Assembly (NCBI RefSeq): GCF_900099645.1
Contig: NZ_FMTL01000002.1
Coordinates: 622,334-686,333 of the forward strand
Direction of reading: 5' to 3'
Source of the DNA: Pseudomonas peli
GTDB taxonomy: Bacteria; Pseudomonadota; Gammaproteobacteria; Pseudomonadales; Pseudomonadaceae
Length of the DNA: 64,000 bases
This document shows, in pieces, positions 37,601-45,396 of this stretch. The translations under genes and the position numbers were made by a program. Under the pieces are notes generated by a model. It saw only the letters and a program-made list of their open reading frames with translations. It was not told the DNA's origin and searched no databases. The first letter of the stretch is position 1, and each line of letters opens with the position of its first letter.

Positions 37601-38836
37601 ATGGCCGCCGAGCTTCGTGCCAATTCCCAAGCCTTCGATAGTACTGCGCCGCTATTCGATCCACGGCTGTTTCCCAGTGACTTCGCGAGCCGCAGCGGAA
37701 AGATCGAGCGCCTGGCCCGCAAACTGGCGGCCACCGCGGTGCTGCGTGATCGGCAGGGTGGCAGTGCCCAGGCCGAGCGTCAGTTGCTGCGTGACAGTGG
37801 CCTGCTGACCCTGGCCATTCCACAGCAGTTTGGTGGTCAAGGTCTGGTATGGCCGGAGATCTACCAGATCATCCGTTACCTGGCTGCCGTGGACAGCTCA
37901 CTGGCGCACCTGTTTGCCTTTCAGCATCTGCAGGTGGCGACCATCCTGCTGTTTGGCAGCCCCGATCAGCAGCGCCACTGGTTGAGCCGCACGGTGCATG
38001 AACGTTGGTTCTGGGGCAACGCCACCAATGGCCGCGACACTCGGCTGAAACTCAGTCGCCGTGAGGAGCATTACGAGCTCAATGGCAGCAAGTCATTCTG
38101 CTCGGGTGCCTTGGGTGCCGATGCCCTGGTGATAAGCGCGCCGCGCAGCCACAACCCGGAAGACCGCGTATTTATCGTGCTGCCCAGCCAGCGAGAAGGG
38201 CTGGCGGTGAATGATGACTGGGACGGTTTCGGCCAGCGCCAGACCGACAGCGGTACGGTGCAATTCGACAATGTGTTTGTCGACAGCAGCGAACTGCTCG
38301 GTCCCAGCGGCGTAAGCCCGCGCACCACGCTGCGCGCCTGCCTGTCGCAATTGATCCTGACCCAGTTGTACCTGGGCAATGCCCAGGGTGCGCTGGATGG
38401 CGCGCTGCGTTACACCCGCGAACACAGCCGCGCCTGGCCGGCTTCCGGGGTGGCCCTGGCCAGTGATGATCCTTTTATCCAACAGCGTTATGGCGAACTG
38501 TGGCTGCTGTTTCGCAGCGCCCAGTTGCTGGCCGACAGCGCCGCTCAACGCCTGCAAAGCGCCTGGGAAAAGCCCGCGCTGACCGCCGCCGAGCGAGCTG
38601 AGGTGGCCTTGGCCATCAGCGAGGCCAAGGTGGTTTCCGCCCGCGCTGCACTGGAAATCACCTCGCGCATTTTCGAAAGCATGGGCGCCAGTTCCACCAG
38701 TTCGAAGTACGGATTTGATCGCTTCTGGAGAAACGTGCGGGTGCACAGCCTGCATGACCCGCTCGATTACAAGGTGCGCGATCTCGGGCACTGGTTACTC
38801 AACGGCAAGGCGCCCACGCCTTCGCTGTATGGCTGA
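37601..38836 (+). CDS. Acyl-CoA-dehydrogenase-fold flavoprotein, SfnB/DszC-like
   Basis: A 411-aa protein of the acyl-CoA dehydrogenase superfamily. IPQQFGGQGL, DDWDGFGQRQTDSGTVQFDNVFV and the C-terminal ESMGASSTSSKYGFDRFWRNVRVHSLHDP resemble sulfur-acquisition oxidoreductases (SfnB) and the DszC-type FMNH2 monooxygenases rather than fatty-acid enzymes. The phrase RVHSLHDP is the flavin-side motif of that subgroup. Coupled to an SsuA-like gene, it probably oxidises an organosulfur compound with reduced flavin from SsuE. The substrate is unknown. Confidence 0.8.
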   Translation: MAAELRANSQAFDSTAPLFDPRLFPSDFASRSGKIERLARKLAATAVLRDRQGGSAQAERQLLRDSGLLTLAIPQQFGGQGLVWPEIYQIIRYLAAVDSSLAHLFAFQHLQVATILLFGSPDQQRHWLSRTVHERWFWGNATNGRDTRLKLSRREEHYELNGSKSFCSGALGADALVISAPRSHNPEDRVFIVLPSQREGLAVNDDWDGFGQRQTDSGTVQFDNVFVDSSELLGPSGVSPRTTLRACLSQLILTQLYLGNAQGALDGALRYTREHSRAWPASGVALASDDPFIQQRYGELWLLFRSAQLLADSAAQRLQSAWEKPALTAAERAEVALAISEAKVVSARAALEITSRIFESMGASSTSSKYGFDRFWRNVRVHSLHDPLDYKVRDLGHWLLNGKAPTPSLYG

Positions 38837-38939
38837 TACGACAGGGAGGGGCGCGCAGAAAAGACATGCAGCAGATTGATAAACCAGTAAACCAATAGGG
38901 CCACCTGGCCGTGTTTCATAACCGTTGAGGCAGTGTGAA

Positions 38940-39866
38940 ATGACTATAAAAAACCTGTTTGGTGCCGGCCTGCTGGCTGCTGCCACGCTGTTGCAAGCCG
39001 CCCAGGCGCTCGCCGCCAGTGATGTGCTGGTCAGCACCGAGTGGCTGGAAAAGAACCTTAACAACCCTAAGGTGCGGATCATCGAGGTGAGTGTTGCACC
39101 TGGCGTTTACGAGCGTGGGCATATCCCCGGTGCGGTGAACTTTGCCTGGCACCGTGATCTGGTCGATCCGGTGCGCCGTGATATCGCCAGCCAGGAAAAC
39201 TTCCAGGCGTTGCTGCGTAAATCGGGCATCTCCGCAGATACCACCACGGTGCTCTACGGCGATAACAACAACTGGTTCGCTGCCTGGGGCGCCTGGGTGT
39301 TTGATGTGTATGGCGTGGACAACGTCAAATTGCTCGATGGCGGCCGGGTGAAGTGGGAGGCAGAAAAACGCGCCTTGGATAACCGCGCGAAAACGCCGGT
39401 AGCCGGCAATGTCACGGTCAAGGCGGCGAATAAAGACCTGCGCGCCTTCCTCCCGGACGTGCTCGCAGCGGCAGAGAAGCGCAGCGATGTGCAACTGGTG
39501 GATATCCGTTCCGCTGATGAATACAACGGCAAGGTCTTTGCCCCGCAAGGTGTGCAGGAACTGGCAGTGCGCGCCGGCCACGTGCCAGGTGCAGTCAACG
39601 TCCCTTGGGGGCAGGCAGTGGCTGCCGATGGCACCTTCAAATCGGTTGAAGAACTGAAAAAGGTCTACGGCGCAGTGGGTATCGATGGCAGCAAGCCGAT
39701 CATCACCTACTGCCGTATCGGCGAGCGATCCAGCCACACCTGGTTCGCCCTGAAGAAAATCCTCGGTTACGACGTACGTAACTACGACGGCTCCTGGACC
39801 GAATACGGCAATGCCGTGGGCGTACCGGTAGTCAACGTGGCCGGCACCGTATGGGGCGGCAAATAA
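38940..39866 (+). CDS. Periplasmic two-domain rhodanese sulfurtransferase
   Basis: A 308-aa exported protein with a signal peptide ending ALAA near 25-28 and two rhodanese domains (about 30-140 and 160-300). Only the second has a catalytic Cys, C258 in TYCRIGERSSHTWF; the first has YGDNNN at that place and is inactive, as usual for TST-type enzymes. The active loop CRIGERS is like that of thiosulfate sulfurtransferases. It is followed by a YeeE/YedE transporter, a common partner, suggesting handling of thiosulfate or another sulfane donor. Confidence 0.9.
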   Translation: MTIKNLFGAGLLAAATLLQAAQALAASDVLVSTEWLEKNLNNPKVRIIEVSVAPGVYERGHIPGAVNFAWHRDLVDPVRRDIASQENFQALLRKSGISADTTTVLYGDNNNWFAAWGAWVFDVYGVDNVKLLDGGRVKWEAEKRALDNRAKTPVAGNVTVKAANKDLRAFLPDVLAAAEKRSDVQLVDIRSADEYNGKVFAPQGVQELAVRAGHVPGAVNVPWGQAVAADGTFKSVEELKKVYGAVGIDGSKPIITYCRIGERSSHTWFALKKILGYDVRNYDGSWTEYGNAVGVPVVNVAGTVWGGK

Positions 39867-39971
39867 GCCTTTACTACCGTGAAAAAATCATGGAATGGGC
39901 CAGCCCCATGCCCCTGTTTAGGGTGAGCGTTCAGGCAGGGCGCTCACTCTTCTTTTATCTGAGGAGCCACT

Positions 39972-41153
39972 ATGGCAACGACTGCGTTGCAGGCGCCGGG
40001 ACGCTGGGCCAGTGCATTGGCGGCGGTATTGAGCCTGGGCCTGGTGTTTGCTGCCTGGCAGTTGGGCGGCGCGGACAGTGACAGCCAGGCGTTGAGCCTG
40101 TCCTTGCTTGGCGGCGCGTTATTTGGCCTGTTGTTGCAGCGCTCACGCTTCTGCTTCTTCTGCGTAACCCGCGACTTTATTGAGCAGCGCAAACCGGATG
40201 GGTTGCTCGGCATCATCGCCGCATTGGCGGTGGGTACCTTGGGTTATCACCTGGTATTTGGCGCCTTTGTGCCGGACCCGAGCAGCGGGCGATTGCCGCC
40301 GGATGCGCATGTCGGGCCGCTGAGTTGGGTGCTGGGGTTGAGCGCCACGGTGTTTGGCATTGGTATGGCATTGTCCGGTTCGTGCATCAGTGCCCATCTC
40401 TACCGCCTTGGCGAGGGTGCGTTTGCATCGCTGTTTGCGCTGTTCGGCGCGCTGATAGGTTTCTTTCTGGGTTTTCTCTGCTGGAACCCGCTGTATTTGC
40501 TGAGCATCCAGCAGGCTCCGGTGGTCTGGTTGCCGGCCTGGCAGGGTTATGGCGTGTCGTTTCTGCTGCAGATCGCTTTGCTCGGTGGGCTGGCCTGCTG
40601 GCTGCTGTTGCATGTGCAAGCGAGCACTGAGCCACGCGTGGTTGCGCGCAACCTGCGGCAGCTGCTGTTTGGCCAACGCTGGCCGACCTGGGTGGGCGGT
40701 TTGCTGATCGGCTTTCTCGCCACCCTGAGTTATCTGCGTGTTGGCCCACTGGGCGTGACGGCGGAATTAGGCAGTGTGGCGCGCACCGCGGCAGACGGGC
40801 TGGGCTGGCTACCGGAGCGGCTGGAAGGCCTGGACAGTTTTTCCGGCTGCGCCACGGCAGTCAAAGAGGCGCTGTTGTCGAACAACGGTCTGTTTATTCT
40901 CGGCCTGGTTGTGGCGTCTTGGGCTAGCGCTTTGCTGGCGGGGGACTTCCAGCCCAAGCGTCCGCGCGTCAGTGAACTGCTGCGTAATCTGCTCGGCGGC
41001 GTATTGCTCGGCTGGGGCAGCATGCTGGCGCTGGGTTGCACCGTGGGCACGCTGCTCTCGGGGATCATGGCCGGCGCGTTGTCCGGCTGGGTATTTGCGG
41101 TGTTTTGTTTAGTGGGTGTTTTGCTCGGGCTGCGTATACGCCGTTACTGGTAA
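39972..41153 (+). CDS. YeeE/YedE (TsuA/PmpA-like) sulfur-compound transporter
   Basis: A 393-aa inner-membrane protein with about ten hydrophobic segments. The conserved cysteine motifs of the family are present: RSRFCFFCVTRDF, LSGSCISAHLYRLGEG, FSGCATAVKE and ALGCTVGTLLSGIMAGALSGWVF. In the thiosulfate channel TsuA such cysteines relay the substrate. GAGGAG precedes the start. Beside a rhodanese, it probably imports thiosulfate or a related sulfur species. Confidence 0.88.
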   Translation: MATTALQAPGRWASALAAVLSLGLVFAAWQLGGADSDSQALSLSLLGGALFGLLLQRSRFCFFCVTRDFIEQRKPDGLLGIIAALAVGTLGYHLVFGAFVPDPSSGRLPPDAHVGPLSWVLGLSATVFGIGMALSGSCISAHLYRLGEGAFASLFALFGALIGFFLGFLCWNPLYLLSIQQAPVVWLPAWQGYGVSFLLQIALLGGLACWLLLHVQASTEPRVVARNLRQLLFGQRWPTWVGGLLIGFLATLSYLRVGPLGVTAELGSVARTAADGLGWLPERLEGLDSFSGCATAVKEALLSNNGLFILGLVVASWASALLAGDFQPKRPRVSELLRNLLGGVLLGWGSMLALGCTVGTLLSGIMAGALSGWVFAVFCLVGVLLGLRIRRYW

Positions 41154-41165
41154 TCGGTGTTCAGG

Positions 41166-42134
41166 CTAGCCAGGGGTGTCTGCGACGTTGATTAAAGTGT
41201 GCAGGCGCTCTTGGCTACCATTGAGCAGTTGTTGCAACGCGCGCAGTTGCTCAGGCTGAGCATCATTGAGTATCGCCTCAATCGCGGTTTGCACGGCTGT
41301 AAGGGCGACAACGCTGCCTACCAGGTTGAGGTGCTGGCTGAGAATCTCATCACCGCTGCTGACCAGCAGGGCGAAGTGGATGACGTTTTCCAACTCGCGG
41401 GTATTGCCTGGCCAGCTGTGGGCCTCTAGCCGCAGCTGTGCGGCATCGCTGATGGCAGGCAGCGGCAGACTCAGGCGCTGGGCGTAGATGCCGAGGAAGT
41501 ATTCCGCCATGGGCAGAATATCGCCGGTGCGTTCACGCAACGGCGGCAGGTCAAGGCGGCCGTCGCTGAGATAACCGTATAGCCGCTCATTGAATTTGCC
41601 AGCTGCCACGGCCTGAGCCAGGTCGATGCTGGTTGCAGCCAGCAGCCGGACATCCGCCGGGCTCGGCTGGCTGGCGCCGACTCGCAGCACTTCACCGGTT
41701 TCCAGGGCGCTAAGCAGTTCAGCTTGCAGCGGCAGCGGCAGGTCGCCGATTTCGTCCAGATACAGCGTGCCGTTGTTGGCCGAACCAAACCAGCCGGCCC
41801 GGCTGCTAGCGCTGCCTTGATAGGCGCCGGCGGCATAGCCGAACAGTTCTGCCTGGGCATGCTTGCTGCTGAGGCCGCTGCAGCTGAGCGCGACAAACAA
41901 CCCCGGCCGTTCGCTGGCGCGGTGGATATGCCGCGCCAACAACTCTTTACCGGTGCCGGTTTCGCCTTCAATCAGCAGCGGTAAAGATTGTGTGGCAAGC
42001 AGCTCGACCTGGTCGCGTAGCTGCCGGGAGCGGGGATCGATAAACACCAGCGCTTTGGCGCGGATGCTTAGCGGGCTTTTCTCTGCATCGGGAAAGGTCA
42101 GCAGCGGTTGGCCACCGAAAGTGTTCTGGCTCAT
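41166..42134 (-). CDS. Sigma-54 activator-like AAA+ protein with degenerate GAFTGA loop
   Basis: A 322-aa AAA+ domain of the enhancer-binding-protein family, with Walker A GETGTGKE (57-64) and Walker B GTLYLDEIGDLP. The sigma-54 contact loop, normally GAFTGA, reads GAYQGS (103-108). There is no N-terminal sensory domain and the C-terminus (ALQQLLNGSQERLHTLINV) lacks a recognisable Fis-type helix-turn-helix. The start is the ATG at 42134, after GGAG. It lies beside oscA-sbp-cysTWA as in P. putida. It may regulate without opening sigma-54 promoters, or may be decaying. Confidence 0.8.
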   Translation of the reverse strand: MSQNTFGGQPLLTFPDAEKSPLSIRAKALVFIDPRSRQLRDQVELLATQSLPLLIEGETGTGKELLARHIHRASERPGLFVALSCSGLSSKHAQAELFGYAAGAYQGSASSRAGWFGSANNGTLYLDEIGDLPLPLQAELLSALETGEVLRVGASQPSPADVRLLAATSIDLAQAVAAGKFNERLYGYLSDGRLDLPPLRERTGDILPMAEYFLGIYAQRLSLPLPAISDAAQLRLEAHSWPGNTRELENVIHFALLVSSGDEILSQHLNLVGSVVALTAVQTAIEAILNDAQPEQLRALQQLLNGSQERLHTLINVADTPG

Positions 42135-42220
42135 CAACGAGTCTCCAGCCCGACTCGGATTGCGAGCAGGCAGGTTGCTTGATCTTTACAGGGGCTGCGG
42201 CCGTTCGGGCGATTGGCTTT

Positions 42221-42802
42221 TCAGGCGCGGCGGCGGTCGGCTTGTTCGATACTGCTCTGCAGGCGATACAGGTAGGCAAAACCCTGCTCCCAGCGTTGAT
42301 GCCCCGACTTCACATTGATATGCCCAGCGCCGCTGAGAATCGCCACATCGCTGCCCCAATCACGGGCCATTTCGATAGCCCGTGCGGCACTGGCGGCGGT
42401 GTCGTTATCCGAGCCCACCAGCTGGCTGGGGAAGGGCAGTGAGTGCTGGGGAATCGGGGAAAAATTCTGCAGCGCTGGCGGGCAGTTGGCCCGTTCCACA
42501 TCGGCTGGGGCGACCAGGAGCGCGGCCCTTACCCGGCGCAGCGATTCCACCGGGGCGTGAGCTGCCCAATGCGCCACGGTGATGCAGCCCAAGCTATGGG
42601 CTATCAGGATGGTCGGGCGCGGATCGCTGGCGATGCTGCGCTGCAGTTCTGCGACCCAGTCTTCACGCTTGGGGTTTAGCCAGTCGGCTTGTTCCACCCG
42701 GGCGCTGTTCGGCAGGCTGCGCTGCCAGTGGCTCTGCCAATGCTCGTCGGCCGATCCTTGCCAGCCCGGCACTATCAGGTAACGGATAGTTTGGTTGCGC
42801 AT
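42221..42802 (-). CDS. RBBP9/YdeN-type alpha/beta hydrolase
   Basis: A 193-aa serine hydrolase. YLIVPGWQGSADEHWQSHWQ is the RBBP9/YdeN signature start; the nucleophile is in AHSLGC, the acid in GSDND and the base in GAGHIN. It lies 86 bases upstream of the AAA+ gene on the same strand and diverges from oscA, so it may be induced with sulfur genes. The substrate is unknown. Confidence 0.87.
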   Translation of the reverse strand: MRNQTIRYLIVPGWQGSADEHWQSHWQRSLPNSARVEQADWLNPKREDWVAELQRSIASDPRPTILIAHSLGCITVAHWAAHAPVESLRRVRAALLVAPADVERANCPPALQNFSPIPQHSLPFPSQLVGSDNDTAASAARAIEMARDWGSDVAILSGAGHINVKSGHQRWEQGFAYLYRLQSSIEQADRRRA

Positions 42803-43062
42803 CGTGCGCCCTCCTGTAGATGTGAATGGCTGCAGTGTAGGGAGGACTGATGAATATCAAAAAGAATAAGAACTTATTTGCTTATGCCTTAAATCCAATT
42901 TCTCTGTGGGAGAAGGTCATGGATTGGTATATGCAAAAAAAGTATATAAATGTTCTTAAATAATATTTTTAAGAATATTGGTGTCTCTCTACTATCCGCT
43001 CCACGCCCACTGACTACGGCCAGTTTTCGCCGCTTACAGGGGCTATTTCAAGGAGCATTACC
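42803..43062. promoter_or_regulatory. AT-rich promoter region of oscA and the divergent hydrolase
   Basis: A 260-base gap much richer in A and T than its neighbours. It has AAAAAGAATAAG running into the inverted repeat AATAAG-AA-CTTATT (42865-42878), and a second inverted repeat TTCTTAAA-N7-TTTAAGAA (42953-42975). These look like regulator sites, plausibly for CysB. A 37-codon open frame with a Shine-Dalgarno also lies here (separate entry). Confidence 0.5.
42850..42963 (+). CDS. Possible small protein upstream of oscA
   Basis: A 37-codon frame starting MNIKKNKNLFAYALNPISL, with GGAGG four bases before the ATG. It is lysine- and asparagine-rich because the DNA is AT-rich, and it overlaps the operator-like repeats described for this promoter. 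It could be a real small protein or a chance frame in promoter DNA; I lean slightly toward chance. Confidence 0.25.
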   Translation: MNIKKNKNLFAYALNPISLWEKVMDWYMQKKYINVLK

Positions 43063-43245
43063 ATGACTGCAACCCTACGAAACCTTGAAGGTCAGGATGA
43101 GGCCAGCATCCTGCGCGAGATCCAGGCTGCACTGAACGGCCTGAAGTTTGGCTCGGTGGAAATCACCGTGCACAACGGCCAGGTCGTGCAGATCGAGCGT
43201 AAGGAAAAATTCCGCTTGCAGGCTCCGGCCGGCAAGAACGCCTGA
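43063..43245 (+). CDS. oscA: Sulfur-starvation protein OscA (DUF2292)
   Basis: A 60-aa protein of the DUF2292/OscA family, known in Pseudomonas to be needed for use of organosulfur compounds as sulfur source, notably under chromate or other sulfur stress. The core LNGLKFGSVEITVHNGQVVQIERKEK matches. CAAGGAG precedes the start. It leads the sbp-cysTWA block, as usual. It contains no Cys and only the initiator Met. Confidence 0.93.
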   Translation: MTATLRNLEGQDEASILREIQAALNGLKFGSVEITVHNGQVVQIERKEKFRLQAPAGKNA

Positions 43246-43301
43246 CCCGTTAAATCAACACCGAGCCTCAAAACCCGACTGGACCACCGGAGGGTGTGAG
43301 C

Positions 43302-43367
43302 ATGAACCGAGCAGAAACCATGAGCACACACCGGTATTGCAGCTGTCACCCGCGAATGCGTTGTTGA
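43302..43367 (+). CDS. Cysteine-containing leader peptide upstream of sbp
   Basis: A 21-codon frame between oscA and sbp with a strong Shine-Dalgarno (GGAGGG at 43289-43294, seven bases before the ATG). The second half reads [11 protein letters not shown]: three Cys codons (13, 15, 21) in the last nine. It ends 55 bases before sbp, and the RNA after its stop (43368-43410) is rich in C and A and poor in G, like a Rho loading site. It looks like a translated sensor of cysteinyl-tRNA supply that controls read-through into sbp-cysTWA. This is my inference; no known family was recognised. Confidence 0.5.
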   Translation: MNRAETMSTHRYCSCHPRMRC

Positions 43368-43422
43368 CCGCCAACCCCTAAATACAAACCAACAAACACT
43401 CGAAAATTTTAGGAGCTGCACC

Positions 43423-44421
43423 ATGTCCATTCGCCGTTTTGCCCTCGCTGCCCTGGCCAGCGCCATTTTTGCAGGCCCGGTGGCCGCTGCAGAAACCCTG
43501 CTCAACGTGTCTTACGACCCGACCCGCGAGCTGTACAGTGAATTCAACGCCGCGTTCAACAAGCACTGGCAAGCCCAGGGCAATGAAGCCATCACCATCC
43601 AGCAGTCCCACGGTGGCTCGGGCAAGCAGGCCCGTGCGGTAATCGATGGCCTGCGTGCTGACGTGGTAACCCTGGCCCTGGCCGGTGATATCGATGAGCT
43701 GTACAAGCTCGGCAAGCTGATCCCGGAGAACTGGCAGGAGCGTCTGCCGCAATCGAGCACGCCGTACACCTCGACCATCGTGTTCCTGGTGCGCAAGGGT
43801 AACCCGGAAGGCATCAAGGACTGGGATGACCTGGTCAAACCGGGCGTGGAAGTGATCACCCCGAACCCGAAAACCTCCGGCGGTGCGCGCTGGAACTTCC
43901 TCGCCGCCTGGGCCTACGCCCAGCAGAAGTACGGCAGCGAAGAGAAAGCCCAAGAGTTTGTCGAGAAGCTCTACAAGAACGTGCCAGTACTCGACACCGG
44001 TGCCCGTGGTTCGACCATCACCTTCGTCAACAATCAGATCGGTGACGTGCTGCTGGCCTGGGAAAACGAAGCCTTCCTGGCATTGAAAGAAGAGGGCGGC
44101 GACAACTTCGAAATCGTCGCACCGTCACTGTCTATTCTGGCCGAGCCGCCGGTGGCTGTAGTCGATGAAAACGTCGACAAGAAGGGCACGCGCAAAGTGG
44201 CTGAGGCCTACCTCAACTACCTGTACAGCGATGAAGGTCAGCGTCTGGCCGCCAAGCACTTCTACCGTCCGCGTAACCAGGCCATTGCCGGTGAGTTCGC
44301 CAAGCAGTTCCCGGAACTGAAGCTGGTGACCATCGACAAGGACTTCAACGGTTGGAAAACCGCACAGCCGAAGTTCTTCAATGATGGTGGGGTATTCGAT
44401 CAGATCTATCAGGCGCAGTAA
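43423..44421 (+). CDS. sbp: Sulfate-binding protein Sbp, second copy (sulfur-free)
   Basis: A 332-aa periplasmic sulfate-binding protein with a signal peptide ending AAAE near 20-24, [16 protein letters not shown] and [18 protein letters not shown]. It heads sbp-cysTWA and follows oscA. AGGAG precedes the start. Unlike the copy at 30948 it has no Met after the initiator and no Cys: positions that are Met in the other copy are Thr, Gln, Leu and Ala here. It is likely the form made under strict sulfur limitation. Confidence 0.94.
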   Translation: MSIRRFALAALASAIFAGPVAAAETLLNVSYDPTRELYSEFNAAFNKHWQAQGNEAITIQQSHGGSGKQARAVIDGLRADVVTLALAGDIDELYKLGKLIPENWQERLPQSSTPYTSTIVFLVRKGNPEGIKDWDDLVKPGVEVITPNPKTSGGARWNFLAAWAYAQQKYGSEEKAQEFVEKLYKNVPVLDTGARGSTITFVNNQIGDVLLAWENEAFLALKEEGGDNFEIVAPSLSILAEPPVAVVDENVDKKGTRKVAEAYLNYLYSDEGQRLAAKHFYRPRNQAIAGEFAKQFPELKLVTIDKDFNGWKTAQPKFFNDGGVFDQIYQAQ

Positions 44422-44435
44422 GTCAGATAGACCCG

Positions 44436-44463
44436 GGGTGGGTTAGCCACGCGCTGTCCACCC
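44436..44463 (+). terminator. Weak hairpin between sbp and cysT
   Basis: GGGTGG and CCACCC flank a 16-base loop and are followed by TTTGTTGTG. It lies in the 146-base gap between sbp and cysT. It could be a leaky terminator that lets many copies of Sbp be made per transporter. Confidence 0.45.
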
Positions 44464-44567
44464 TTTGTTGTGTAAGCGTCGGTCTTGTTGCAGGCCAGCC
44501 GGAAAGGGCGACACCGGCGGCAGGGCTGATTTGAGCGTTCCAACGCAGAAGCAGATAAGGACTGAGA

Positions 44568-45386
44568 ATGTCTCGTCGTACTTCCCCCGTCATACCCGGC
44601 TTCGGGCTGACGCTGGGCTACACCCTGGTGTACCTCAGCCTGTTGGTGCTGATTCCTCTGGGTGCCATGTTCGTTCACGCCGCTCAGCTTACCTGGGCTG
44701 AGTTCTGGGCGATTATTTCCGCACCGCGGGTACTGGCCGCGCTCAAGCTGAGCTTTGCCACTGCCTTCGCGGCCGCCGTGATCAACGGCATTATCGGTAC
44801 ATTACTGGCCTGGACGCTGGTGCGTTACACCTTCCCAGGCCGCAAGGTGATAGAGGCGATGATCGACCTGCCTTTTGCCTTGCCCACCGCCGTTGCCGGT
44901 ATCGCCCTGACCGCCTTGTATGCCCCCAGCGGCCTGGTCGGCCAGTTCGCCACCGACCTGGGTTTCAAAATTGCCTACACGCCCATCGGCATCACCCTGG
45001 CGCTGACCTTTGTCACCCTGCCGTTTGTGGTGCGCACCATCCAGCCGGTGCTGGCTGATATTCCCCGCGAGGTCGAAGAGGCCGCGGCCTGCCTCGGTGC
45101 CAAACCACTGCAGGTGTTTCGCCATGTGCTGCTGCCGGCGTTGCTACCGGCCTGGCTGACTGGCTTCTCCCTGGCCTTTGCCCGTGGTGTCGGTGAGTAC
45201 GGTTCGGTGATTTTTATCGCCGGCAATATGCCGATGAAAACCGAGATTCTGCCGCTGCTGATCATGGTCAAGCTCGACCAGTACGACTACACCGGTGCCA
45301 CGGCTATTGGCGTGTTGATGCTGGTGGTCTCCTTCATTCTGCTGCTGCTGATTAACCTGCTGCAGCGCCAGATCGCCAAGTCCTGA
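44568..45386 (+). CDS. cysT: Sulfate/thiosulfate ABC permease CysT
   Basis: A 272-aa inner-membrane permease (also called CysU) with about six helices and the permease loop [28 protein letters not shown]. The ending [24 protein letters not shown] is typical. It works with CysW and CysA to import sulfate or thiosulfate delivered by Sbp. Confidence 0.95.
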   Translation: MSRRTSPVIPGFGLTLGYTLVYLSLLVLIPLGAMFVHAAQLTWAEFWAIISAPRVLAALKLSFATAFAAAVINGIIGTLLAWTLVRYTFPGRKVIEAMIDLPFALPTAVAGIALTALYAPSGLVGQFATDLGFKIAYTPIGITLALTFVTLPFVVRTIQPVLADIPREVEEAAACLGAKPLQVFRHVLLPALLPAWLTGFSLAFARGVGEYGSVIFIAGNMPMKTEILPLLIMVKLDQYDYTGATAIGVLMLVVSFILLLLINLLQRQIAKS

Positions 45387-45396
45387 GGAGGTCGCC

